The notes beneath the pieces were generated by a model that was not told the DNA's origin, searched no databases, and worked only from the letters and a program-made list of their open reading frames with translations. The translations under genes and the position numbers were made by a program. Source: Papio anubis (taxonomy: Eukaryota > Chordata > Mammalia > Primates > Cercopithecidae). Taken from it: a DNA stretch of 64,000 nucleotides. Location of the stretch: NCBI RefSeq assembly GCF_008728515.1, contig NC_044980.1:35728290-35792289 (forward strand), in the 5' to 3' direction. Shown here in pieces: positions 34,505-47,119 of this stretch (positions are counted from its first letter, which is position 1; each line of letters opens with the position of its first letter).

Positions 34505-37269
34505 TACAACTTTATTGAGGTATGATCCATTTAATATAAACTTCACCTGTTTAAGTATACAATTTGATGGTTTCCAGTTTTAGAACCTTTTCATCAGTCC
34601 CCAAATTTTCCTCAAGCCTGTTTGTAGTGAGTTCCCAACTCCCACAACCCTCTCCAGTTCTGGCAACTACTGATCTGCTTTTTGTTTCTATAAATTTTTC
34701 TGGACATTTCATCTAAAAAGAATTATACTGTATGTAGTCTTTTGCATCTGGCTTTTTTCACTTTGCATGTTTTGAGGTTCATTTATGACATGGCATGTAT
34801 CAGTATTTTGTTCTTTTTTATTGCTGAATGGTAGTTCATTATATTGCAATATGTTGTCTATGCACTAGTTAGTTGGTAGATACTTATATAATTTCCAGCT
34901 TTTTACTTTTATGAATAATACTTTTTTGAGCATTCATGGAGAAATCTTTGTGTGGACATACGTTTTTATTTATCTTGGATACATTCCTAAGAATGGAATT
35001 GCTGGACCATATGATAAATTAACTTTTTAAGAAACAGCCAAACTGTATTCCAATGTGGCTGTATCATTTTACATTTCTACCAGCAGTGTGTAAGGGTTCA
35101 AGTTTCTCCACATCTTCACCAACACTTAATATTGTCTGTCTTTTTTATAATATTACGGCAATTTAATGGATGTGTCATGGTATCGTGGTTTCAATGAGAG
35201 TATACCTAATGACTAATGATATTGAGCACTTTTTTTTGTATGTTTTTAAGCCATTCGTATGTATGTGTTCTTTGGCGAAGTGTCTAAGTAAGTTCTTTGC
35301 CCATTTTAAAAGTTGCATTATCTTCTTCTTCACTAGTGAGAGTTCATTTAAATTCTGAATACAAGAGCTTCATCAGATTTGTGATTTGGCAATAATTTCT
35401 CCCAGTCTATGGCTTGTCTTTTCATTTTCTTATTGATATCATTTGAACTATGAAAGTTGTTAACTTTAATGAAATCCAGTTTATCAATTTTATCTGTTAT
35501 GGCTCATGTTTTTGTTATCTAAGAACTCTGCCTTGTTTTTGTCATCTAAGAACTCTGCCTGACCCAAGGTCCCAAATGTTTTCTCCTATATTTTCCTTTA
35601 GATGGTTTATAGTTTAAGCTCATACATTTAGGTATTTGATCCATTTGAATTAATTTTTGTGTATGGTATAAGATAATAGTCTGTTTTATTTTATTTTGCA
35701 TGTAGATGTCTAGTTATCTAAAAATTATTTGTTGACAAGACTGTCTCTTATTCCATTGAATTTTCTGGGCATCTTTGTGAGAAATCTAACATAAATACAA
35801 AGATTTCTTTCTGGACTCTAAATTCTCTTCGTTGATCAATCCGTATACCTGTCCTTACATTAATACCATACAATCTTGATTACTGTAGCTTCATAGTAAG
35901 TTTTGAAATTGGGTAGTATAAGTTCTCCAACTTTTTTCTTCCTCAAATTATTTTGGCTATTCTAGATCCTTTGTATTTTCCTATAAAGTTAGGATCCGCT
36001 TATTTCTACAGAAAAAAAAAAAAAACAGCTGGGATTTTGAAAAAGATTATGTTGAATCTATAGATCAATTTAAAGAGGTACCATATTAACAATTTTGAAT
36101 TTTCTAATTTATGAGCATGGAATGTTAAAGATCTTTTTGACTCAGCAATGTCTTATAACAGTGTGCAATACAAATCTTGTACTTCTTTTTAAAAATTTGT
36201 TCCCAAATACTCTTCATGGTCCTAGTTTGAATGGAATTGTTTTCTTAATTTCATTTTTGCGTTTTTGCTAGAATGTAGAACTACAACTGATTTTCGTATA
36301 TTGAGTTTCTATCTTGTGATCTAGCTGAGCTTTTTTTTTTTATTATTCTAGTTGTTTGTTAGTGGCTTCTTAGGATTTTCTACATACTGGACAGTGTCAT
36401 CTGATAATGCAGTTTCATTTCTTCGTGTCTAATCTGAATGCATTTAATATCTTTTTAAGTTTTTTTCTTTTTAAGATATGTTACTTTTTGGTGTTTTACT
36501 GTACTAAAACCTACAGGACAATATTCAGTGGAAGGAATAAGAACAGGCATCTTTGTTTTTCTCCTGATAGGGAAGTTAGCTGTAGACTTGTCATTGACAC
36601 TCTTTATTAGGTTGAAAAAGAGCCTTTTTATTTCTAATTTTTGAGAGTTTTAAAAAATAAGGAATGGTTGTTGGATTTTGTCAAGTGTTTTTCCGTGTCT
36701 TTCGAAATGATCATGTAGCTTTAGTTGTTATTTCTATTAATAAGATGTTTTACATTAATTTATTTTTAGATAGTTAACCACCCTTGCATTCACAGGATAA
36801 ATCCCATTTGGTCCTAATGTATAGTCATTTTTATATGTTGCTGAATTTGGTTTGCCAGTTTTTAAAAAATAATTTTTGTATGTGTGTTCATGAGGGATAT
36901 TGGTCTGTAGTTGTTTTTTTGTTTTTTTGGTTTTTTGGGGGTTTTTTTTGCATTGTCTCTGTCTTTGGTGATACCAGACTCAGTTGGGAAATATTCTCCT
37001 CTAGTTTATAAAACAGTTTATAAAAGTTTGCTATTCTTTCTTACATATTTCATAACATTCATTGGTGAAGATCATCTGTGCCTAGGCTTTTCTTAGTGTG
37101 AAGATTTTTAATAAATAGTTCAATTTTCTTATTTGTTAGGGATCTATTCAGAGTTTCTATTTCTTGTTGAGTCTGTTCTGGTAATTTGTCTTTTGAAGAA
37201 TTTTTTTTTTTTTTTAATATAAGTTGTGTAATTTGTTGGCTTAAAGTTCATATTCCCTTTTAATTCTTT

Positions 37270-37566
37270 CTTTTTTTATTTTTTTGAAAAGGAGTCTCAC
37301 TCTGTCACCCAGGCTGGAGTGCAGTGGTATGATCTTGGCTCACTGCAGCCTCTGCCTCCTAGGCTCAAGTGATCCTCTCACCTAACCCTCCTGAGTAACT
37401 AAAACCACAGGTGCGTGCCACCATGCCCGACTAATTTTTGTATTTTCTGTAGAGATGGGGTTTCTCCTTGTTGCCCAGATTTCTCTCAAATTCCTGGACT
37501 CAAATGATCTACCCGCCTTGGCCTGGAAAGTGTTGGGATTATAGGCATGAGCCATCGCACCTGGCC
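37270..37566 (-). mobile_element. Alu SINE, antisense, nested in L1M
   Basis: TTTTTATTTTTTTGAAAAGG start, body to CATCGCACCTGGCC. J/S-like with many changes. Confidence 0.94.
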
Positions 37567-38740
37567 TTCCCTCTTAATTTCTAAAGGATTGGTGATGATT
37601 TCCCCTCCTTCATTTCTGATTTTGGTAATTTGTGTCTGTTCTTCTCTCTTACTTTCCTGGTCATTCTATTTAAGGGATTGTCAATTTTGTTGATTTTTTT
37701 TTTAAGAACTAATTTTTGAATTCATTGGTATTTCTCTGGTTTTTGTTGTTGTTGTTTTCTGTTTATTTTTACTTTAATCTTTTTTTTTTCTTCTTCCTGT
37801 TTTTGATTTTGTTTGCACTTTTTCTAGTTTCTTAAGGTATGAAAGCAATAGATACTGATTTGAGACCTTTCTAATATAGGCATTTCAAGCTGTAAATATT
37901 CCTACAAAACTGCTTTAGCTGTATCCAATGAAGTTTGATATGTTGTGTTTTCATTTTCCTGCAGTTTTAAGTATTTAATTTCTCTCATGATTTCTTCTCT
38001 GACCCATCGATTTTCTCAGATTTCTTTCGGTTATGGATTTTAATTTTATTCTTTTGTTGTCAGGGAACACCCTTTATATGATTTGTTGTAAATTTAGTGA
38101 GATTTATTTCTTGGTCCAGCATGTGATCAATTTTGGAGAACGTTCTTGTGTGCTTAGAAGGCATTGAGTATTCTGTGGTCTTTGAGTGTTCTGTAAACTT
38201 AAGTTAGGTTATTTTGGTTGATAGTGTTGCTGAAGTTTTTTACATCCTTGTTGATTTTCTCTCTAGTTATATTTATCATTCAGTTCTGTTGGTTTGTGCT
38301 TCATATATTTGGCAGCTTCGTTGTTAGGTATGAACACATGTATAAATGCTATATCTTCCTGATGTACTGACTCTATCATTAGGAAATAGCCCTGTTTTTC
38401 TTTGTTACTATTTATCTTCAAGTCTGTTTCATCTGCTGTTAATAGCCACTCCAGCTTTTTTATTGTTTCTGTTTGTATGGAGTATATTTCCTATTATTTT
38501 ACTTTCAATCTACTTGTATCTTTGAATCAAAGAGTGTCTTTTGTAGAAGTATATAATTGGATCTTGTTATTTGAACCAATATGATAGTTTTTTGGCTTTT
38601 GATTGTCATATTTAGTCTATTCCCATTTAATGTGGTTTTTGATATGAGTGAATTTATTTCTGCCATTCTTCCTTTACTGCCTTCTTTTGTGTTAAATATT
38701 CTTTTAGTGTACTATTTAAGTTCTTCTGTTGATTTGTTTT

Positions 38741-38950
38741 TTGGTTTTTTTTTTTTTTTTTTAAAGAACAGAGTCTCATTCTGTTGCCCAGGCTCAAGTG
38801 TAGTGGCTGTTCACAACTGCCATCATAGCATACTATAGACTCAAACTCTTGGCTCAAGTGATCCTTTCCCTTCAGCCTTGTGAGTAGCTGGGAGTACAGG
38901 CATATAGGAGTACATTGGAGCACACAGTTGTACACTACTGCATGCAGCTC
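38741..38950 (-). mobile_element. Alu monomer-like SINE, antisense, nested in L1M
   Basis: T20 run, then AACAGAGTCTCATTCTGTTG, TTGGCTCAAGTGATCC and GTGAGTAGCTGGGAGTACAG. The second arm is missing, and unrelated CA/TG-rich text completes the insert. Confidence 0.75.
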
Positions 38951-39130
38951 TCTTGATTTTTTTAAAAACAACTTTTTAGAGTTATTTCCTTGGAGGTTAC
39001 TATAGGGATTATAATATGCTTCTTAATTTATCACAATCTACTTGTATAGTTAAATTTTTATTCCAGTATAGTAGTAGAAAAACTCTCCCTTTAATAAAGG
39101 TTAGAGTAGATAAGTTTTTAAAAACATACT

Positions 39131-40354
39131 GTTTTTTTAAAATGTACTGTTTTTAAAATCCTAATTTTTATACTTAGTAAATTTTATACTTAATCATTCT
39201 ATTTTATGATATTTCTAAACTATGGTATCAGTTCTGGTGTGTTTTCTATATCAATTAACATTTAGCTAGAATTTATTCTATATTAATTAACATTATTAAT
39301 TATTAACATTAGTATTGACATATGTCAGCATTTAGTGAAATTCTAGCTAAATGCAGTGTCATATTGAATTCTGTTATGAGTTTCATGGTTACTTATAATA
39401 AACTCCCAGTTTCCCCATTACACAGTAGAATGGTATTTTTCCAATTTGAACTCTTAATTCTAAATTTTCTTCTACCTTTAAAATTCTGTGATTCTATTTG
39501 GTCAAAAGTGTCTATAGAAATAATACTTAATTTGATATGTTTATATAGCAGTTATTCAAAACTTACTCATCTATTATTTGCTGACATCTGATGAGATATA
39601 GTTCTAGAGACATTTTTTATTTCTGGACTTTAGTCTTGGATGGATGAAAATTTGATCTGATTTCAGGAAAGAAAAAGGATCTTAAGTTAGAATCCATAAC
39701 ATGGTGAAAGAAGTTTGTTTTTAATGTCAATGTAATGGTAATTTTTGATAAAGAATTTAATTTTTAATTTAATTAACTAAATCTAATTAGTTAATTAGAT
39801 TTTTCTGTATGATTTCAGACACCAATAGTGAAAATTACCCAATTCCATTTAATTTGGTAACAGTAAGATATCAGTTGGCTTTTATTATTTAATCTTCCTT
39901 GCTCCTTTATCAACTATACCACATTTATATAAGTAAAAACTTATTCATGTTGCTAGCTTTTTGTGGAACTGTTTTGCATTTTATTCTCAATTTTCCCAAG
40001 GATTTTACACTTTCAGTCCATGTAAAACTTCAACTCTTATTTTTCTTAATAAGAGTATTGCAGGGAGCAGTTTCTAGAATTAACTGATAGGTCTCTGTTA
40101 AAATGAGGTTCTCTTTCTAATAAAAAACAGATGTGATGTGGCTAATGTAAGCTTAACATGTAAAGATCATGGTATTAAGATCACTTGATATATGTTTGCA
40201 TATGACCACCTGGTGTCATCATTTTAACTACATGAACTTGCTCGGCATCCTGATTTCATACTCTTTAACCTAATGTTTGATTGTATAAGGCGTTGTGTTT
40301 TTCATCTAATACATTCTCTAGCAGTTTTGTGTTTCATTTCAACCTGGTAACCAT
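39131..40354. other. AT-rich intron with inverted repeats
   Basis: Very AT-rich. A 16-bp inverted repeat at 39259-39353 and an AATTAACTAA palindrome near 39772-39797 are the only structures seen. Confidence 0.5.
39259..39353. repeat. Perfect 16-bp inverted repeat with 63-base loop
   Basis: CATTTAGCTAGAATTT at 39259-39274 has its exact reverse complement at 39338-39353. Confidence 0.85.
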
Positions 40355-40650
40355 ATGACCAGCATTGTGCTAGGTATTATGGAGAGATTTCAAAAATTAA
40401 TTTTAAAAAATTAATTAGACAAGATTCTGTACTTAAGGTGCCAATGAAATGATTAGAAAGAATGTAATTATGCATGGCTGGATGCTGACTTTGTGTGGTC
40501 TAATACAGGAATTCATTAAAGGAAAAGATTGTGAAGTAAAATGGTAGGTAGAGGATGGTTTCCAGGAAGAATTGGAACTTGAAGGATGGTAAGTGAAATG
40601 ATAGAGGAATAGAGGATAGGTAGATTTTGTCTAGGTGTAATGATAAAATA
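40355..40650 (-). mobile_element. L2 LINE fragment, antisense
   Basis: ACCAGCATTGTGCTAGGTAT, GAGGATGGTTTCCAGGAAGA and GGAACTTGAAGGATGG follow reverse-complement L2 3' order. Faint L2 text may extend to about 41070. Confidence 0.5.
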
Positions 40651-41099
40651 GCAACATAGACAGTCCTTGATTTACAGCGGGTCAACTTTACCGTTCGGAT
40701 TACTAATGAATGGGAGCAATGGTAGAAGATCTAAGATTACAGATAGTGATTTTTCATTTTAGAAATATTTGAGCAGTAACATTTTAAGGGGAAATGATTG
40801 TCATGTTGACACATTCACACATTGGTACTATAAGAATTTGTAGTGCCAAAAAAGAATCATGAATGAATTCCCACATAATGAAGCAATAAAGAACTTTCAG
40901 AGGCCATGGAAATAATTCAATTTTTGAAGAGCTATAGGTAGACCTGAGTAGCTAGAGTTAAGAAGTTATCAAAGATAATGAACCATTAGAGAAAGTGGAG
41001 TCAGTAGAGTCAATCTAAGGTACAAGAAAGAAGATTGAGTCACAGAAACCAAAGAATGAGTTGCAGGATAGGACTCACTCACCACGTGCGTTGAATGTT

Positions 41100-41670
41100 G
41101 CAATACTGTTTTTCTTCTCTTCAGTGTCCCTCTTTTCCTCCTTATAGCTTAAATTCAAAGGTCATTTAATCATTCACTTGCATACAAATACCTTCAGTTC
41201 CTTCGCTCCTCTCTGTTTTGGCAAAACCACAGCTTTGGTTAAATCTCACCCTTGCAGCTAAGTGGTACTGGAGAAGAATTCAAAAAACATAATGACTGGT
41301 CTCACTTTAAAGGCAGTGGGCTCTTAATGTTACCCAGCAACTGTACCACACTTCTTTGAGCCGTTCACTCTCCTAGATGATTGTTTCATTCTTTTTCCTC
41401 TCCTGAAAACCTCCAACATCTCTTCCTCATCAAGGCAATCAGAAAAGCTTTCACAAGTACCTGACATCACATTTGTCCTCCCATTCTTTGTTAAACCTAC
41501 CCTAAACAGGTTTCTGCTCTTCTGTCCCACCATTTTCAAAATGGGTCTTCTCTAAGTCACCAGTAACTTGCATCAAGTCTAGTGGTCAGTTCTCAGACTT
41601 TAGTATTCAGTGACCAGTTGATGACTCCTCTGGTATTGGGAGCTCTCTTCATTTTGCTTCTAAGGTACCA
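41100..41670 (+). mobile_element. L2 LINE ORF2 fragment, sense
   Basis: CTCTAAGTCACCAGTAACTT, GTCTAGTGGTCAGTTCTCAG and GACCAGTTGATGACTCCTCT correspond to the L2 RT region in sense (a decayed 'F D T V D H' block). Confidence 0.6.
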
Positions 41671-41769
41671 TATTGTATTAGAATTGCTGTATCAATCCCA
41701 GTGCCAACACAGAACACACAATATCCAAGGTTTCTTTTCAGTTCTTTTTGTTCTTAGGATATATTCCAG

Positions 41770-42205
41770 TATATTCGTTTCCTAGGGCTGCTATAACAAC
41801 TTATAATACCATAAAGCTGGTGGCTTAAAACAACAGAGATTTATTGTCTCACAGTTCAAGGAGCCAGAAGACCAAACCAAAATGTCAGTGTGCCGATTCA
41901 CCTTCCAAAGGCTCTAGGAAAGAGTCCTTCCTTGCCTCTTCCAGCTATTGTAGTGGCTCCAGGGATTCTTTATCTTGTGGCTACATAAAACCCAGGTCTC
42001 TGACTCTATCCTCATGTGGCTCCCTTAGTATGTCTGTCTCTTTCTTCTATCTTATATACGGGTGTGTGTCATTAGATTTAGGGACCACCCTAAATCCAAG
42101 ATGATCTCATCTTGAGATCCTTTATTACATTGGCAAAGACCCTTTTTCCAAATAAGGTGACATTTATGGGCTCCCAGTGGACTTATTTGCAGGGGGGTTG
42201 TGGGT
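41770..42205 (-). mobile_element. MLT1-type MaLR LTR, antisense
   Basis: TTCGTTTCCTAGGGCTGCTA, GTGGCTTAAAACAACAGAGA, ATTAGATTTAGGGACCACCC and TTTCCAAATAAGGTGACATT are the reverse complement of an MLT1 LTR. Solo, with no internal region. Confidence 0.8.
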
Positions 42206-42402
42206 TTTATATTTCAATAAACTACTCAGTAATTGTATAGTTATAGTACTGTCATCGCAGTTACTTGAAAAATTTTTGTGTGTGATTATGGTATTATTTG
42301 ATCTATAGTTGAGTTTGTTTGTTGCTGTTTGTGTTGAGTTTTAGGATTTGCTTTTTCATCCACTAATCAGTAATATTGATTTTTGAGTATAGGTAACATA
42401 CA

Positions 42403-42738
42403 CAGTCATGTACCATATGATGACATTTGGTCAACAACAGACCATAATGACTGAGATCCTATAGGATTTTAATACCGTATTTTTTATTGTACCTTTTCTA
42501 TGTTTAGATACACAAATACTTACTATTGTGTTATAAATGGCTACGTATACAGTACAGTAACATGCTGTTTAGGTTTGTAGCCTAGGAGCAATAGGCTATA
42601 CCAGTAGCAATAGGTGTGTAGTAGGCTATACCATCTAGGTGTGTGTAGGTACATTCTATCATGTTTGCACAGTGATGAAATTGCCTAATGGTACATTTCT
42701 CAGAACGTTTGTCCCTGTCATTATGTGACACATAACTG
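42403..42738. mobile_element. Tigger-type nonautonomous DNA transposon, 336 bp
   Basis: The left end CAGTCATGTACCATATGATG pairs with the inverted right end (reverse complement CAGTTATGTGTCACATAATG). Internal GTTTGTAGCCTAGGAGCAAT and AGTAGGCTATACCATCTAGG are typical of the Tigger3 group. Apparently both termini are kept. Confidence 0.75.
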
Positions 42739-42909
42739 TGTGTGTCTCCGAGGTCAAAGTTACTATTAGGAGGATATGCCCAGAATTCTCACTACCATCC
42801 CATTTTATCTTCCTTGTGGATAACCATTTTATGATTACTGTCAAGTTTATCTTAACCTAACAAGTAAGTCTGATTAACCTCATCTTAATAATGGGACAAA
42901 AACAAGCGA

Positions 42910-43035
42910 ACTGCCCAGAGTTCCTATCTTTAAAATGGTGGTAACAAGACTTATTCATTGGATTATATTGAAGAATAAATGGGGAAAAAAAACTAAAACA
43001 ACTAGCACAGTGCCTGGCACATAGTAGATTTAATT
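42910..43035 (+). mobile_element. MIR SINE fragment, sense
   Basis: CTTTAAAATGGTGGTAACAA, TGAAGAATAAATG and CACAGTGCCTGGCACATAGT are MIR 3' text. Confidence 0.6.
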
Positions 43036-44054
43036 TCCTTTTTTCCCCTCTGTACCTCATAATATAGGCTATATATTGCCTACAATTAGGGAGGCTAATC
43101 AATTTGTTCACATATAGCCTTTTCTTTCTATAAAGGAGAATTTGTGGTATATTAAACAGGCATTATAAAATATTGCCCAGAAGTTTTATCAATTTTTTGG
43201 CTTTCAGCTCTGGAAACTATAGATAGCATTTGTCTATAGTTAGTAGCACTGGTTTGTAAATTTGGAATCGTGATCCTCTCATTCATTTATGTATTAGAGC
43301 AAAGTCAGACTTATTTTAAAAACAATTCTAACCTGCCTGAGGCTTCTGTCTAGAAGTGGAATATATTTTGGGTAAGCTTCTTAAACTTCATAAAATCACC
43401 TTCTCATTTGTTCCTTGCCTTAATTGATAAAACATGTACTTCTGCTCTTAATGATATTCAGCCATATACTCTTGACATTCTAAATTTTTCTAACACTCAA
43501 TTTTGAGAAATGTATTAATGGAGCACTGACTAAAGGTTGGCATTCTCTGCATTCCTGTGAATATTTCAAATTTTACTTTTAAGTTAAACCATACCATTGG
43601 AGATCTGTGTGCATGGATTGCATGATTTAGACCTCCTGTTAACTTTGCGTTTACTGGATTGTACTTTTAGGATGTGATTTCCCCCGCCCCCCAAGAAAAG
43701 AGAGGAAAAGGAGAAGTCGCCTAAAACAGGTCTTTAATTTTTTTAGGAACACTATTAAGGACCTTCTCCATTATGTCATCCAGCGTCTTACTGAGGACTT
43801 ACTAGTGAAGTTACTCTCTGATTTCTGCATCTTGGATAAGCTGTACTTTGGAACAACTACTAATTCACTTTTATTTTACATACATAATACTTTCTTCTTT
43901 TCGTTGCTAACAAGGAGACTAAAGCCTTATTTTAGGACCAACTCTTGGAGTTTGGAGAACAATGTCTGTTTCTGTGTGCCATTTTTATTTATTTTCGATA
44001 TCAAAATGTATCCTTTGCCCGGAATCTTTCCCCTGTTTATTTTTAGTCATATGT
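43036..44054. other. Intron, nothing recognised
   Basis: The longest open frame of the window (43805-44239, + strand) starts here, but it has no recognisable domain and runs into MER5A text. Confidence 0.5.
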
Positions 44055-44130
44055 ATGCATCAAAATTACCTGAAGCACTTATTAAATGCCAGCTCCCATC
44101 CCTGAAAACCTTGGGTTCAGCGGGTGTAAT
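44055..44130 (+). mobile_element. MER5A-like fragment
   Basis: TGCATCAAAATTACCTGAAG then CACTTATTAAATGCCAGC parallels the start of MER5A. Confidence 0.5.
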
Positions 44131-44149
44131 AGATTGCATTAATAGCACC

Positions 44150-44400
44150 AGTTCTTTGCCATGTGACTATACCATTTACCACCTACTCCTAAAGGGGCAG
44201 ATTATATTTCCTTGCCCCCTGCTTTGGATTTGGTCATAGGACTCACTTTGGTATTAGTGGGCATGACATGACCAAAGGCTTGAGTAGCACTGGCAGGATT
44301 GGGCTCGTATTTTTGTGCCTCTATCATCTCCAAAAGACCATGTCCAGCCTGGCCCACTGGTTCCAGGAGAAAGGTTGAGAGAGTGTAGTTTTAGGCCAGT
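44150..44400. mobile_element. Ancient repeat, family unassigned
   Basis: TTGGTCATAGGACTCACTTT, GGGCATGACATGACCAAAGG and AAAAGACCATGTCCAGCCTG feel like a mammalian-wide repeat, but I cannot name it. Confidence 0.3.
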
Positions 44401-44462
44401 ACGTATTGAAGTATTTAGGGGAATGAACTTTGATGTTGTCACCTCTTAAATGGTTCAAGGGA

Positions 44463-44525
44463 GACACACCACACACACACGCACGCACGCACGCACGCAC
44501 ACCCCTGACCACCACCACCACACCA
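44463..44525. repeat. Simple repeat (CA)n / (CGCA)n / (CCA)n
   Basis: CACACCACACACACACGCAC followed by repeated GCAC units and a CCACCACCACCAC stretch. It contains several CpGs in an otherwise CpG-poor intron. Confidence 0.9.
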
Positions 44526-44819
44526 CGAGTGAGGAAGGGAAACAGGAGGAAAGAGTTTGTGATTGTTTAAGCAGATGGAGCAAAATGTAAACAATTGGTG
44601 AATCTGGTTAAAGATTATGGTAGTTTCTTGACTGTGTAATTTTTTAAGTTTGAAATTATATCAAAAGTAAAAGTTATCTCTTCCACTGAAAAATGTGAAA
44701 ACATTTAAAACCCAAAGAAAATTGTTCTGCAAAGTTTCTAAATCAACTAATCTGAACATTAAACTTTGTTAAGTGATAAAAAATCTATACTAATGAACTA
44801 TGTGCTGTCCAGAATGCAC
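44526..44819. other. Intron, nothing recognised
   Basis: No feature was recognised. Confidence 0.5.
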
Positions 44820-45162
44820 AGAGTATTACTGTTTTTTAAATTTTTAAATTTTGAAATAATGTAGATCCATAGGAAGTTGGGGAAAAATGTACAAGGAAGT
44901 CGTCACCCAGCTTCTCACAATAATAAAATTTTATATAACTATATTACAGTTTCAAAACCAGGAAACTGACGTTGATACAATCCAGGAACTTGTTCACATT
45001 TAACCAGGTGGATATGTACTGTTGTGTGCGTGTACGGCAGGGGTGTGTGTGTACAGTTGTGTGTACATGTAGTTATGTGTAACAGTACCACACTCAACTT
45101 ACTATTCTATCACTGTAAGCACTACTTTGGGTGCTATCTCTTCATAACTACACCTGCACTCT

Positions 45163-45462
45163 TGTTTTTTTGTTTTTGTTTTTTCACAGGGTCTTGCTCT
45201 GTCACCCAGACTGGAGTGCAGTGGTGCAGTCACAGCTCACTGCACCCTCAACCTCCGTGGCTCAAGTGATCCTTACACCTCAGCCTCCCAAATAGCTGGA
45301 ACTACAGGTGCATACTACCACACTTGACTAATTTTTGTATTTTTTGTAGAAATGGGCTTTTGCCATATTGCCCAGACTGTTTTTGAACTCTTGGGCTCAA
45401 GCTATCCATCTACCTCGGCCTCCCAAAGTTGGTATTTCAGGCTTGAGCCACTGTGCCTGGCC
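45163..45462 (-). mobile_element. AluJ SINE, antisense, nested in L1M
   Basis: TTTTTCACAGGGTCTTGCTC to CACTGTGCCTGGCC. Strongly diverged. Confidence 0.94.
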
Positions 45463-45747
45463 CACTTGGGAGTTTTCAGTCCCTGGCAACCACTAATCTT
45501 TTCACCATCTCCATGATGTTATTATTTCAAGAATGTTACAAAAATGGAATCATGTAGTTTGTAGGCTTTTGAGATTGGTATTTTTTCTACTTGGTGTAAT
45601 TTCCTTTATATCATCCAAGTTGATGTTTTTACCAATAATTTTTTTCCTTTTATTGTTCTAGCATTCCGTAGTATGGATCTACTGTGGTTGGTTTAACCAT
45701 TTCTGCATTGAAGGACATTTGTTTCCAGCTTTTGGCTATTATGAAAT

Positions 45748-46133
45748 TGTCTTAGTCCATTTTGTGCTGCTCTAACAGAATATCTGAGACTGGGTAGTTT
45801 ATAAAAACAGAGATTTATTTCTTACAATTCTGGAGTCTGGCAAGTTCAAGGTTGAGGGGCCCACATCTGGGGAGGACCTTCTTGCTGTTTCATCCCATAA
45901 TGGAAAGTGGAGGAGCAAGAGAGCACAAGACATTAGTGGGGAGAAATAGAAGGGGACAGAACTCTTCTTTTTATCAGGAACTCACTCCTGAGACAACAAC
46001 ATTAATCCATTTATGAAGGCAAAAGAGTCCTTGTGAACTAATCACCTCTTAAAGGTCCCATCTCTCAACACTGTTGTATTGGGGATTAAGTTTCCAACAA
46101 ATGAACTTTGGGGGACGCAGTCAAGCCATAGCA
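45748..46133 (-). mobile_element. MaLR LTR (MST/MLT1 type), antisense, nested in L1M
   Basis: TGTCTTAGTCCATTTTGTGC to CAGTCAAGCCATAGCA, 386 bp. The flanks GAAAT and CAAAT match at 4 of 5 bases. L1M text resumes exactly on both sides. Confidence 0.85.
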
Positions 46134-46230
46134 CAAATAAAGCAACTGTGAACATTCATTTGCAGGTTTTTGCATGAACATAGTTTTCATCTCATAAACA
46201 CCCAAGAATATACAATTGCCCTTTTACTTA

Positions 46231-46854
46231 GCATTTAGATTTTTCCTTTAAAGTTTATTCTGAGGCAATTGTTTTCATACTTTATTTGTGAAAAACTATT
46301 GTTCTTTCCAAGGCCTTAAAGCTCTGACTAATTCTGTAAACATAGTTATTGTAATTTCAGGTTAATATTTTTAAGGAGTATACATATTTTATTACATGTA
46401 TTTAAGAGAGAAATGGATTCAAAACTAAGCAACTTTTAAGTGTGCCATGCTTATTAACTAAGATATGTGTGGGAGTAACCAGTAGATTATTTTTTGAAGT
46501 AGCATGAGTCAAAATAAATCAAATTGAGAGTGCCTTCAGGTTGTCTGTCAGGTGAGGAATGAACTAATTTGTATGTACCTTTTCTCCCTAGTCTTGTGTC
46601 AGTCCATCACTATGTACTAATTAGATAATCTTCTTTCCTTAGCTAGTTTCTGTCCTTCTTCAGAGACTTGAACGTGCTAAGATCCTCATTTCTTCTTCCC
46701 CCTTTGCCTATTTAACTCTTACTTATGAGAATTCCTTCATCAGGCATTTCCTCCCTCCCCGAACATAAGTTTAATTAACCTTTTTTTCTTCTCTTGCAAC
46801 AGTTTTTGTTTTGTTTTGTTTTGTTTTTCATATGAAAAACAGCTAGGACTCTGG
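46231..46854. other. Intron, nothing recognised
   Basis: A (TTTTG)3-type run lies near 46806; nothing else was seen. Confidence 0.5.
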
Positions 46855-47045
46855 AATGTTAAGAGTGGGGATTCTGGAATCAGACTTGGGCAAGTTACTT
46901 AATCTTTATGTGCCTCTGTTATTAATTATCTTAAAATGAATATAAAAGTAGTACCTAATTCATAAGATAAGAATTAAATGAATTAAAATATGTAAATCCC
47001 TTAGATAACAATGCTAGGCATATATTAAGCACTATGTTAGTATTA
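46855..47045 (+). mobile_element. MIR SINE, sense
   Basis: GGGATTCTGGAATCAGACTT, GGGCAAGTTACTTAATCTTT and AATGCTAGGCATATATTAAG are in MIR order. Confidence 0.75.
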
Positions 47046-47119
47046 TCAAATGTCGTTACTGTTAGGGAATTTATCACAAATATGTAATTATATGTTTCGT
47101 AGTGATTATTCAGTGCATC

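Larger units (their letters stand above)
34505..39130 (-). mobile_element. L1M LINE, antisense, long and degenerate, with two nested Alu-type insertions
   Basis: The + strand runs from 3'UTR text (ACAACTTTATTGAGGTATGA, TTGCTGAATGGTAGTTCATT, TGGAATTGCTGGACCATATG) into reverse-complement ORF2 (TTGATTACTGTAGCTTCATA, CAGTTGGGAAATATTCTCCT, CTTGGTCCAGCATGTGATCA) and beyond (GGTTACTATAGGGATTATAA). An Alu at 37270-37566 and an Alu monomer at 38741-38950 split it. No intact frame remains. Confidence 0.88.
44820..46230 (-). mobile_element. L1M 3' region, antisense, split by an Alu and by a MaLR LTR
   Basis: Pieces at 44820-45162, 45463-45747 and 46134-46230 read as one reverse-complement L1M 3'UTR: CCCTGGCAACCACTAATCTT, AAAATGGAATCATGTAGTTT, CATTGAAGGACATTTG, then AAGCAACTGTGAACATTCAT after the LTR. 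Confidence 0.75.

Noticed and set aside
41844..42104. 86-codon serine-rich ORF
   Set aside because: Lies wholly inside the MLT1 LTR.
43805..44239. Longest open reading frame in the window (144 codons, + strand)
   Set aside because: No recognisable domain, no splice context, AT-rich intronic composition, and it runs into MER5A-like and other repeat text. Most likely chance.
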